This document shows, piece after piece, positions 1 to 7,606 of a stretch of 64,000 nt of DNA. The DNA lies in assembly GCF_947498175.1 (NCBI RefSeq), contig NZ_CANMJB010000002.1:124001-188000 (forward strand), written 5' to 3'. The position numbers were made by a program, and so were the translations under genes. This stretch comes from an uncultured Algimonas sp. (lineage in GTDB: Bacteria; Pseudomonadota; Alphaproteobacteria; Caulobacterales; Maricaulaceae). Each line of letters begins with the position of its first letter. Position 1 is the first letter of the stretch. Under the pieces are notes generated by a model. That model made no database searches. It was not told the DNA's origin and saw only the letters and a program-made list of their open reading frames with translations.

Positions 1-792
1 GCCGAGCACCGCGATGATCAGGAAGGCCAGATTGCCGGCGACGACGGACGGGGCGAAACGCAGGCCCTTGCCGTCATCGATCGACATCAGCGTGTTGATC
101 GAATTGTCGAAACCGAGCGTCGGCAGCAACCCCTTGAGGAAGTTCGACACGAACCGTCCGATGAAGATCGCCAAAGCCAGCACCACGGCGGCGCTGATCA
201 GTTCGGGGATGAAGTCCAGGAAGTCCTGCAGCAGGTTGCTGAGCGGTATGGAAATCTCGTCGATGTCCAGCACGCCGAGCGCCCCGATCAGGACCGGCAC
301 GATAACGAGAATGAAGATGAGCGTGCCGGCGGCCGATGCAAGCGAACCCTGCGATCCCGTCGCATCTGTAACGCCGAAGCGCGTCATCAGATTGTCGATC
401 TGCATGGCTCTGAGCGTCGTCGTCGTGGCGTTCTGCGCGATCTTGGCGATGACGTAGCCGATGCCGAGGATCAGGGCCGCACCGATCAGGTTCGGCAGGA
501 AGCCCCAGATGTTGCGGAACATGTCGTCGATCGGTCGTCCGTATTCACCGAGTTCGAGGAAGCCGAGGAACGGTGGGACGAAGAACAAGAGCGTCAGCCA
601 GAAACCGGCCCGTCCCAAGGCGCTGCCCAGATTGCCGCCAGTCGTTCTGGCTTTCGCGCCGAGACGCGTCTTGTTGACGATCGTGGTGATGACGATCTTG
701 ACGATGAAGGCGATGACGATCGCCACGACGGCAGTGATGACGGCGGCAAGCCAGCCCGGCATCTCCGCCATGAATTGGTTGATCTGGTCCAT
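1..792 (-). CDS. Mechanosensitive-channel-like membrane protein, 3' end outside window
   Basis: Integral inner-membrane protein, probably of the small mechanosensitive channel-like group built from conserved TM-helix repeats. The reverse frame is open from an ATG at 792 to base 1 (264 residues, no stop), so the C-terminus is missing. Hydrophobic helices are visible at about residues 14-38, 62-78, 100-119, 155-175, 195-214 and 250-264. Two blocks look related: each has a hydrophobic helix ending in a short polar motif (IGYVIAKI near 111, LAIFIGRF near 207), the repeat pattern of the family. A GAAAGGGGAC stretch 8 bases before the ATG is a plausible ribosome site. The assignment rests on topology and repeat pattern; transport of something else cannot be excluded. 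Confidence 0.75.
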   Translation of the reverse strand, partial: MDQINQFMAEMPGWLAAVITAVVAIVIAFIVKIVITTIVNKTRLGAKARTTGGNLGSALGRAGFWLTLLFFVPPFLGFLELGEYGRPIDDMFRNIWGFLPNLIGAALILGIGYVIAKIAQNATTTTLRAMQIDNLMTRFGVTDATGSQGSLASAAGTLIFILVIVPVLIGALGVLDIDEISIPLSNLLQDFLDFIPELISAAVVLALAIFIGRFVSNFLKGLLPTLGFDNSINTLMSIDDGKGLRFAPSVVAGNLAFLIIAVLG

Positions 793-945
793 CTTGTGGA
801 GTCCCCTTTCAAAAGCCTGGTGGTATCAGCCCGTTGCATAAGACGCCGAGATGCGCCCCTTCCACCTTACCAGAAATTTAACGTCGGCCGACCGATGTAG
901 TTCCCGGCAAAAGACGACCGCCGGCGCTTGACGGTCCGCACCTTT

Positions 946-1098
946 ATGAGGGATGGCGCGCGCGTGACGCGACTTCCCGATCCGAAGCCAGATGACGGCC
1001 CCGCCGTGCCGCCGATCCGGCGACCTGTCCTGTTCTACGCGACTGTTGCCGTGGCTTACGGCCTGCTGGCGGCCGCCATCCTCGTCCTGGCCTTATGA
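946..1098 (+). CDS. Small single-pass membrane protein (50 aa) coupled to zapE
   Basis: A short frame starting at ATG 946 encodes 50 residues. The first 28 are polar and Pro/Arg/Asp-rich; residues about 29-50 form one hydrophobic helix (segment YATVAVAYGLLAAAILVLAL). Its TGA overlaps the zapE start in an ATGA arrangement, which suggests translational coupling and a real gene. The N-in, C-terminal anchor layout follows from the arginines before the helix. No family is recognised. It may be a membrane-side partner of the ZapE ATPase, but that is inference from the overlap only. Confidence 0.55.
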   Translation: MRDGARVTRLPDPKPDDGPAVPPIRRPVLFYATVAVAYGLLAAAILVLAL

Positions 1099-2249
1099 GC
1101 GCGTCGCCCCGCACGATGCGTGGCTGGCTGCGCGACAAGGTCGAAGCCGGGGCCCTGACGGCCGATCCGGTCCAGGAGAGAGCGGCTGCGGCGCTCGATG
1201 ACACGCTCGACCGGTTGTCGGGCTACGACGCCGATCCGGGTTTTCTCGGCCTGTTCGGCCGTGACGAGACTCCCAAGGGATTATATCTGTGGGGCGGGGT
1301 GGGTCGCGGCAAGTCGATGCTGATGGATGTCTTCTTCCGCTTCGCGCCGCTGCAACGCAAACGCCGCGTCCATTTCCACGCCTTCATGATCGACGTGCAT
1401 GCCCGCATCCGCGATTGGCGGCGGCTAGACCGGGCGGGCCGCCGGGCCAGCCCGCACCACAAGCGTGGCGACGGCGACGATCCGATCCCACCCGTCGCCC
1501 GTTCCATCGCGGCAGAGGCGGTACTGCTCTGCTTCGACGAGTTCCAAGTCAACGACATCACCAACGCCAGCATTCTGGCGCGACTGTTCGAAGCATTGTG
1601 GGAGGAGGGAGTCGTGGTCGTGGCGACGTCGAATCGCGCGCCGCGCGATCTCTACAAGAACGGCCTAAACCGGTCGCTTTTCGAACCTTTCATCGCGATG
1701 ATGCCGAACCATCTGGTGATTTTCGATTTCGACGGAGAGACCGACCATCGCTTGCGCCAGCTGACGGCCGCGCCGGTCTATCACTGTCCGTTGGGTCCTG
1801 GAACCGACACGGCAATGGACGAAATCTGGACGCGCATCACTGGCGACGCCAAGATGAGGCCGACGACACTGAGCGTCCAAGGCCGGGAAATCGATCTGGA
1901 CCGGACAGGCAGCGGCGCCGCCCGGGCCGGCTTTGCGGAACTCTGCGACCGCGCTTTGGGAGCTGCAGACTATCTCGGAATCGCTGAGACGTTTCACACG
2001 CTTATGCTGGAAAACGTTCCCATCATGGGGCCGGACATGCGCAACCAGGCCAAGCGTTTCGTGGCGTTGATCGATGCGCTCTACGAGACGAAAACGAAAT
2101 TGATCGTCAGCGCGGCGGCTGAGCCTGCGGACCTCTACGCCTCCGGAGACGGATCGTTCGAGTTCGAACGCACGGCGTCGCGCCTGATCGAAATGCGCTC
2201 GCAAACCTATCTGGCCGAAGCCCGGCGGGTCGCGCCCGAAGAGGGCTAA
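1095..2249 (+). CDS. zapE: Cell division protein ZapE (AFG1-like ATPase)
   Basis: P-loop ATPase of the AFG1/ZapE family, which associates with the divisome and Z-ring in bacteria. The 384-residue product has Walker A GGVGRGKS at 67-74 and Walker B LLCFDEF at 144-150, followed by the family-typical QVNDITNASI stretch and a sensor-like region ATSNRAP. The length matches bacterial ZapE (about 375-390). The start at 1095 overlaps the stop of the preceding 50-residue membrane gene (ATGA). The stop overlaps by two bases the stop of a convergent small gene. The family call is firm; the divisome role is from knowledge of the E. coli protein. Confidence 0.93.
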   Translation: MSASPRTMRGWLRDKVEAGALTADPVQERAAAALDDTLDRLSGYDADPGFLGLFGRDETPKGLYLWGGVGRGKSMLMDVFFRFAPLQRKRRVHFHAFMIDVHARIRDWRRLDRAGRRASPHHKRGDGDDPIPPVARSIAAEAVLLCFDEFQVNDITNASILARLFEALWEEGVVVVATSNRAPRDLYKNGLNRSLFEPFIAMMPNHLVIFDFDGETDHRLRQLTAAPVYHCPLGPGTDTAMDEIWTRITGDAKMRPTTLSVQGREIDLDRTGSGAARAGFAELCDRALGAADYLGIAETFHTLMLENVPIMGPDMRNQAKRFVALIDALYETKTKLIVSAAAEPADLYASGDGSFEFERTASRLIEMRSQTYLAEARRVAPEEG

Positions 2250-2398
2250 TCCCAGTAGGCGGATTTCTGATTGGACCGACGGGCCTTGCCCCAATCCTTG
2301 CCCTTGGGGCGCTTGCTCTTGGGTGCTTCATAGCCTTCGAAGCCTGTCTCGATGACAGGATCGTCGAACATCCGGGTTTTCCGGCGGCGCTTTGACAT
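2246..2398 (-). CDS. Small basic hypothetical protein (50 aa)
   Basis: The frame is open from ATG 2467, but the preferred start is the ATG at 2398, giving a 50-residue, very basic product beginning MSKRRRKTRMFDDPVIETG and ending in a Lys/Arg/Trp-rich tail. No domain is recognised. Charge and size would suit a nucleic-acid or ribosome-associated peptide, but nothing proves this. It converges on zapE with overlapping stop codons. An upstream start at 2467 would add 23 residues of ordinary composition. Confidence 0.5.
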   Translation of the reverse strand: MSKRRRKTRMFDDPVIETGFEGYEAPKSKRPKGKDWGKARRSNQKSAYWD

Positions 2399-2520
2399 AC
2401 GGGTCTCCATCAAAGCCGTTGGACCTGAGACACCCATTATCGCGGAAACCGGCCCGTCCCTAGACAAAATTTCGTGACGAGCTCCACGCCAGGTTTCATG
2501 CCAGGTTCAAGCCCGGAGTT

Positions 2521-3492
2521 TCAGGGCGCGAAGGCGTCTCGGAACGCGCTCACGAAGCGCGGCAGGTCGTTTTCCGCCAAAGCGTCGATGCCCGCCGCGG
2601 CCGTGCGGCCGCCGCCGCCAAAGGCCGCCGCCAGATCGGCGGCCGAGCGCGTGGTACGACCTTTCGGCGCCCGAATGGAGACGCGGTATTGCACGCCGTC
2701 GGATAGTTCCGTCAGTACGGCGAAGGCATGCTGCGGATCCTCGTCCACCAGCGCGTTTCCGAACAGTCCGGCGATGCGGTTGGACGGCGCACCCGTCGGC
2801 AGTGACAGGATTTGTCCCGCCTCGCTCACATCGACCTCGCGCGCACTCTGCGCCACGTCCCAATCCTGCTTGTGACCTGTCTGCAACGTTTCGAAGATCG
2901 GATGTCCGTCATCCAGGAACGCGACGGGATCGGGATAGTCGAGCAGGACGGCGTATAGCGCGGCAGGATCGATATGCAGGTCCTCCACGGTCGTTCCGTA
3001 GGCATTGTAGTTGACCAATTCGCCCAACTCGCGCAGCCGTCCGAGCGGCAGGGTCAACCCGCGGCTTTCGGCGATGCGGGCGGCCAGCGCCTGGAAATTG
3101 TCGCCATAGGCGCCGCACACGGCCCAGGCGGCCTTGGCCCCGTCCAGATGGCGGTCGATCAAATAGGCGGTGCAGGTTTCCTTGGCGTCGTCAGTGATGA
3201 CGCTCAGGCGGTCATGATCGAGAATGTCCCCGGTCTGGTGGTGATCGACATAGAAAACGTCCGCTCCGTCCGAGATGACACGCTTCAGCGCATTCGCGTT
3301 CTTGGCCATGCTGATGTCCAGTGCTGTTACGCGGTCGCCATGACCGGCGCGCCCTTCGATCCGTTGGAACAGCTTGATATCGCGTTTGACGCCCGTCACG
3401 CGCTCCGCATCCGGACGCGGGTCGACCTGCCGCAGCTGCAGCAGGGAGAAGATGCCGTCCGCGTCGCCGTTGAACAGGTCGAAGTCTGCCAT
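2521..3492 (-). CDS. DHH-family phosphoesterase, last gene of the cys operon
   Basis: A 323-residue DHH/DHHA1-type phosphoesterase. The metal-binding motifs are visible: FNGDADG at 7-13, ALDIS with D59, and VDHHQTGD with the DHH triad at 83-85. The C-terminal DHHA1-like glycine motif reads FGGGGRTAAAG from about 291, with Arg where most relatives have His (GGGH). The family splits nanoRNA, cyclic dinucleotides or 3'-phosphoadenosine 5'-phosphate (pAp). Its ATG overlaps the cysNC stop (TGATG), so it is very probably translated with the sulfate-activation enzymes. That context makes removal of pAp, the by-product of PAPS use, the most attractive role; this is inference. The reading frame continues far upstream inside cysNC, but the domain begins at 3492. 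Confidence 0.88.
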   Translation of the reverse strand: MADFDLFNGDADGIFSLLQLRQVDPRPDAERVTGVKRDIKLFQRIEGRAGHGDRVTALDISMAKNANALKRVISDGADVFYVDHHQTGDILDHDRLSVITDDAKETCTAYLIDRHLDGAKAAWAVCGAYGDNFQALAARIAESRGLTLPLGRLRELGELVNYNAYGTTVEDLHIDPAALYAVLLDYPDPVAFLDDGHPIFETLQTGHKQDWDVAQSAREVDVSEAGQILSLPTGAPSNRIAGLFGNALVDEDPQHAFAVLTELSDGVQYRVSIRAPKGRTTRSAADLAAAFGGGGRTAAAGIDALAENDLPRFVSAFRDAFAP

Positions 3493-5429
3493 CAGATACC
3501 ACCCCCGTCGCCAACGACATTGGCAGGGTCGTCCAGACGGTAGCGGCTGCGCAGCAGTTCCAGCACCCGGTCGGCGGCGTCTTCGGGCGACAGTTCGGTC
3601 GTATCGATTCGCAGGTCTGGGTCGTCCGGCGGCTGATATTCGGAGTCGATGCCGGTGAAGTTCTTGATCTCCCCGGCGCGTGCCCGCTTGTAGAGACCCT
3701 TTACGTCCCGTTCCTCGGCGACGTCGAGCGGCGTGTCGATGAAGATCTCGAAGAATTCGTTTTCGCCCAGCATGTCGCGTACCATACGCCGCTCGGCGCG
3801 GTAGGGGCTGATGAAGGAGCACATGACGATCAGCCCGGCATTGCTCATCAGCTTGGCGACTTCGCCGATGCGGCGTATGTTCTCGATCCGGTCTTCTTTT
3901 GTGAAGCCAAGATCGCGGTTCAGCCCGTGGCGGACATTGTCGCCGTCCAACGTGTAGGTATGGTGTCCGCGCTCGAACAGCGCCTCGTCGACCAGATTGG
4001 CGATGGTCGATTTGCCGGATCCCGACAGGCCCGTGAACCATAGCACGGTCGGTTGCTGGCCTTTCTGGGACGCGCGCGCAATCCGGTCCACGATCAGGTC
4101 CTGCCGCACGATATTATGCGCGCGGCGTAGCGCGAAATCGATCATGCCCGCGCCGACCGTGCGGTTCGTCGTTCGGTCCACGACGATGAAGGCGCCGGTT
4201 TTGCGGTTTTCCGTATAGGGATCGAACGGGATCGGTTTGGATAGGGACAGGGTGACGACGCCGATTTCGTTGAGGTTTAGCGTCTTGGCTGCCGCTTCGG
4301 ACAGGTCTTCGATGTCGGTCCGGTGCTTCAACGACGTAACGGATCCGGACGCCGAACTATTCGCCGTGCGGATGATATATTGCCGTCCGGGGAACAGACG
4401 CTTGTCGTCCATCCAGATGAGATGCGCTTGGAACTGATCGGCGACTTCGGGCGGGCGGTCCGTCCCGCACAGCATGTCGCCGCGCGATACGTCGATCTCG
4501 TCCTCCAATGTCAGCGTGACGGACTGCCCTTGGCGGGCGTGGTCGAGACTGTCCGTATGCAGGAGGATGTCCTTGATGGCGGACCGCTTGCCCGAGGGCA
4601 GGGTGATGACCTCTTGGCCTTTGGACACCGTGCCGGACGCGATGGTTCCCGCAAATCCGCGGAAGTCGAGGTTGGGACGGTTGACCCACTGCACCGGCAG
4701 GCGGAATGGCGCCTCCAGGCTTTCGCGGTCCACTCGGACGTCTTCCAGAAAGCCGAGCAGACTCGGGCCCTTGTACCAAGCCGTCTTGTCGGACGACGTC
4801 GTGACATTGTCGCCGTCCAGCGCGCTGACCGGGATGGTCATGATGTCCGCAAAGCGGAGCTCGGACGCAAAAGCACGAAACGATACATCGATGTCGTTGA
4901 AGACGCTCTGGTCGAAACCGACCAGATCCATCTTGTTCACTGCGACCACGACCTGCGGAATGCCCAGCAAGCTCGCGATGAAGGCATGGCGGCGGGTCTG
5001 TTCGACCACGCCGTAACGCGCGTCGATCAGCAGGACGGCCACATCGGCCGTGGAAGCCCCGGTCGCCATGTTGCGCGTATATTGCACATGGCCGGGCGTG
5101 TCGGCGATGATGAATTTGCGCTTGTCGGTCGAAAAGAAACGGTAGGCGACATCGATGGTGATGCCTTGTTCGCGCTCTGCCGCCAAACCATCGACGAGCA
5201 GCGCTAGATCCGGTTTTTCGCCTGTCGTGCCGGAAGTCTTCGAATCCTTCTCGATCGCCGCCATCTGATCTTCGTAGATCAGCTTGGAATCGTAGAGCAG
5301 CCGCCCGATCAAGGTGGACTTGCCGTCATCGACGGAACCGCAGGTAAACACGCGCAGGAACGACTTGCGCTCTTGCGCGGACAGGTAGGCCGCGATGTCT
5401 TGGGCAATGAGGGGGTCGTGATGAGCCAT
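3492..5429 (-). CDS. cysNC: Bifunctional sulfate adenylyltransferase subunit 1 / adenylylsulfate kinase
   Basis: A fusion of CysN (GTPase subunit of ATP sulfurylase) and CysC (APS kinase), 645 residues. It makes APS with CysD and then PAPS. The CysN part has the P-loop GSVDDGKST at 31-39, DTPGHVQYTRNM and NKMDL. The CysC part begins near residue 440 with its own P-loop GLSGSGKST, followed by LDGDNVRHGLNRDLGF and the lid segment VKGLYKRARAGEIKNFTG. The start at MAHHDPL (5429) is chosen because it overlaps the cysD stop (TGATG); the longer frame to 5756 reads through cysD. The stop overlaps the DHH gene start in the same way, so three genes form one tightly coupled unit. No cysH or cysQ is visible nearby. 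Confidence 0.96.
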   Translation of the reverse strand: MAHHDPLIAQDIAAYLSAQERKSFLRVFTCGSVDDGKSTLIGRLLYDSKLIYEDQMAAIEKDSKTSGTTGEKPDLALLVDGLAAEREQGITIDVAYRFFSTDKRKFIIADTPGHVQYTRNMATGASTADVAVLLIDARYGVVEQTRRHAFIASLLGIPQVVVAVNKMDLVGFDQSVFNDIDVSFRAFASELRFADIMTIPVSALDGDNVTTSSDKTAWYKGPSLLGFLEDVRVDRESLEAPFRLPVQWVNRPNLDFRGFAGTIASGTVSKGQEVITLPSGKRSAIKDILLHTDSLDHARQGQSVTLTLEDEIDVSRGDMLCGTDRPPEVADQFQAHLIWMDDKRLFPGRQYIIRTANSSASGSVTSLKHRTDIEDLSEAAAKTLNLNEIGVVTLSLSKPIPFDPYTENRKTGAFIVVDRTTNRTVGAGMIDFALRRAHNIVRQDLIVDRIARASQKGQQPTVLWFTGLSGSGKSTIANLVDEALFERGHHTYTLDGDNVRHGLNRDLGFTKEDRIENIRRIGEVAKLMSNAGLIVMCSFISPYRAERRMVRDMLGENEFFEIFIDTPLDVAEERDVKGLYKRARAGEIKNFTGIDSEYQPPDDPDLRIDTTELSPEDAADRVLELLRSRYRLDDPANVVGDGGGI

Positions 5430-6532
5430 CAGAAATACCCTTCCTCTTTCTTTTGTTCCATCGACGCGCCCGAATCCGAGTCGATGACCCGGCCTTGGCG
5501 TTCGGACGTCGTGGCAAGCAGCGTTTCCTGAATGACCTCTTCCAGCGTATCGGCTTCGGACTCCACCGCGCCGGTCAACGGATAACAGCCCAGCGTGCGG
5601 AAACGCACGGAACGCATTTCCGGCTCCTCGCCCGGCTTCAGTGGCATGCGGTCGTCGTCGCGCATGAACCAGATTCCGTCGCGTTTCACGACGGGACGTT
5701 TCGCCGCCAGATAGAGATCGGGGATCTGGATCCGTTCGCGATGGATGTATTGCCAAATATCGAGCTCGGTCCAGTTCGATAGCGGGAAGACCCGCATGCT
5801 CTCGCCCGGCTTCACGCGCGCATTATAGATGTCCCAGAGTTCCGGGCGCTGGTTTTTGGCGTCCCAGCGATGGGCATCGTTGCGGAAGGAAAAGATACGC
5901 TCCTTGGCACGGGATTTCTCCTCGTCGCGGCGGGCCCCGCCGAAGGCCGCGTCGAACTTCCCGGCGTCCAGCGCCTGTTTCAACCCCACCGTCTTGGTGA
6001 TGTGTGTGTGCTCGGCGGAGCCATGTGTGAACGGGCCGACATCGTCGGCGATCGCATTCGGATTGACATGGACGATCAGTTCCATGCCGACCTCCTTGGC
6101 GCGTCGGTCGCGGAAGGCGTACATTTCCTTGAACTTCCAGCGCGTATCGACATGCAGCAATGGGAAAGGCGGCGGCGCCGGATAGAAGGCCTTCACCGCC
6201 AGTTCCAGCATGACGGAACTGTCTTTGCCGACGCTGTACAGCATGACCGGGTTGTCGCACTGAGCGACGACTTCGCGCATGATATGGATGCTTTCGGCTT
6301 CCAGCCGGTCGAGATGGGTCAGGTCGAGCCCGAGCGGTCCAGCCGCCTCGCATTTGAGCCGATCTAATGCGTCGCGGGCTTTCTCCAGCGTACGAGGGGT
6401 CAATTGCCCGCCCTTCTTCAGACGCGACAGTGTCTTGCCGTCGTTGAAGACCTTGCGCGACAAGGTCGACGCCGATTGGCCGGTCCTGTCGGCGAACTGT
6501 TCGATGTCCGAAATGAGCGTTTTCATATCCAT
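5429..6532 (-). CDS. cysD: Sulfate adenylyltransferase subunit 2 with N-terminal HTH-like extension
   Basis: ATP sulfurylase small subunit; it forms APS from ATP and sulfate with CysN. The catalytic part shows the PP-loop YSVGKDSSV at 99-107, [27 protein letters not shown] and the C-terminal EKKEEGYF-like end typical of CysD. The protein is 367 residues while CysD is usually near 300. The extra 60-65 N-terminal residues (about 8-60) contain an alternating helical pattern with [17 protein letters not shown] and [13 protein letters not shown], which resembles a small lambda-repressor-like helix-turn-helix domain common in alphaproteobacteria. It is in frame with no internal gap. The first ATG (6532) has no ribosome site and sits against a palindrome, see the regulatory entry. 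First gene of cysD-cysNC-DHH. Confidence 0.93.
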   Translation of the reverse strand: MDMKTLISDIEQFADRTGQSASTLSRKVFNDGKTLSRLKKGGQLTPRTLEKARDALDRLKCEAAGPLGLDLTHLDRLEAESIHIMREVVAQCDNPVMLYSVGKDSSVMLELAVKAFYPAPPPFPLLHVDTRWKFKEMYAFRDRRAKEVGMELIVHVNPNAIADDVGPFTHGSAEHTHITKTVGLKQALDAGKFDAAFGGARRDEEKSRAKERIFSFRNDAHRWDAKNQRPELWDIYNARVKPGESMRVFPLSNWTELDIWQYIHRERIQIPDLYLAAKRPVVKRDGIWFMRDDDRMPLKPGEEPEMRSVRFRTLGCYPLTGAVESEADTLEEVIQETLLATTSERQGRVIDSDSGASMEQKKEEGYF

Positions 6533-6580
6533 GTGGGATAATTCCCACGAATGATCCGGGGGGTCAATCGATATGTGGGG
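6533..6580 (-). promoter_or_regulatory. Inverted repeat and possible leaderless promoter of cysD
   Basis: A perfect inverted repeat, GTGGGA-TAAT-TCCCAC (6533-6548), directly abuts the cysD start codon (6530-6532). A further half-like GTGGGG lies at 6575-6580, 42 bases from the first arm. On the reverse strand TTGACC (6567-6562) and AATTAT (6543-6538), 18 bases apart, could be -35 and -10 boxes; transcription would then begin almost at the ATG, fitting the lack of a ribosome site. The repeat would overlap the -10. Operator function is inferred. Confidence 0.4.
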
Positions 6581-6646
6581 TTGACCTGGCGAGATTGCGC
6601 GACGCGCCCGCTATACAGGCGCGGAACCTTCGGACATGATGCTGCC

Positions 6647-7603
6647 ATGACGGACACCACACCGCGTGAGCTTCCTTTGATGGATATGGACGATCTGGTC
6701 GGTCGCATCACGACTTTCGTGAAGCGCAGTGGGCCGATCCAGGGCAATCGACTATCCGAAAAATTCTCAGACGTGGCGCCGATCCAACTTTGGCGGGCCT
6801 GTTACGTCTCGCGGCAAATCCGGATCCGCAACTGCGCACGCTATTATCTCCGCTATGACGTGACGCGTGACAACGTCTTGCGTCTGTCCCCTTCGATCCT
6901 CCGAGACTTCCTGACGTTCAGCCTGATCTATCTGCCCGATCAATCCGTGATGGCTGTGGAAGACGGGACGATCATGGCCAATAAATTTCGAAACATCTCG
7001 TTGCGCAAGCTCAGCCGCGCCCGACAAGCCCTGCTCGCACTCCAACCCGAACTCAGAGCCGAGATCAATGCGCATTGCGTCGTATTCCTGTCCGGCGACA
7101 TCGCCTATTTCCTCGCTCACGACACGCCGCGCCAGCACAAGACGCTGGACGTTCCGATCCTGGGGTCGGACATCGATCTCGTCATCGTCACCAACAACGA
7201 GGCCGATCCCGAAATCATCGCCGCAGCGGAGAACGAGTTGTTGAAAATCAAACGGCAATTCCTCCTATCGCCGTCCATCCGGGAAGAGCTCGACTTCATC
7301 GTCAAGCCGGTGGACCGGATGATCGAACAGCTCGCCTATGGCGATATTCACGAGAAGATCGCTTCCAAGATTCTGTATGAAAGCTACTTCTTGATGGGAC
7401 GCGTCGACGTGTACGAGTCGCTGATGAAGAACCTCGAAATGCGGGGCACGCGGGCGCTGATCGAACAGGATTTCGAAATCGCCTTGTCGGAACGCAAGAA
7501 CACGATCCGCAAGATCCTGTCCCTGTCGGCCGATGAAAGCGTCAAGGATCCCGAAGTGGCTTCGCTTTTCTTCGCGTCGCAGGAACGTCTTGAGTTCCAG
7601 TAG
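6647..7603 (+). CDS. Nucleotidyltransferase-like protein with N-terminal winged-helix-like region
   Basis: A 318-residue protein of unknown role. The middle region shows the hallmarks of the nucleotidyltransferase fold: a small-residue turn FLSGD at 147-151, GSDIDLVIV at 173-181 with acidic pair D175/D177, and a likely third carboxylate in ELDFIV (D216). Residues about 14-72 read like a winged helix (ITTFVKRSGPIQGNRLSEKF then a basic beta-hairpin-like IRIRNCARYYLRYD). The start ATG 6647 is preferred over 6551 because the sequence before it has no domain character. It diverges from the cys operon with about 115 bases between. No antitoxin-like neighbour is seen. The fold call is moderate and no substrate can be named. 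Confidence 0.6.
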   Translation: MTDTTPRELPLMDMDDLVGRITTFVKRSGPIQGNRLSEKFSDVAPIQLWRACYVSRQIRIRNCARYYLRYDVTRDNVLRLSPSILRDFLTFSLIYLPDQSVMAVEDGTIMANKFRNISLRKLSRARQALLALQPELRAEINAHCVVFLSGDIAYFLAHDTPRQHKTLDVPILGSDIDLVIVTNNEADPEIIAAAENELLKIKRQFLLSPSIREELDFIVKPVDRMIEQLAYGDIHEKIASKILYESYFLMGRVDVYESLMKNLEMRGTRALIEQDFEIALSERKNTIRKILSLSADESVKDPEVASLFFASQERLEFQ

Positions 7604-7606
7604 TCC

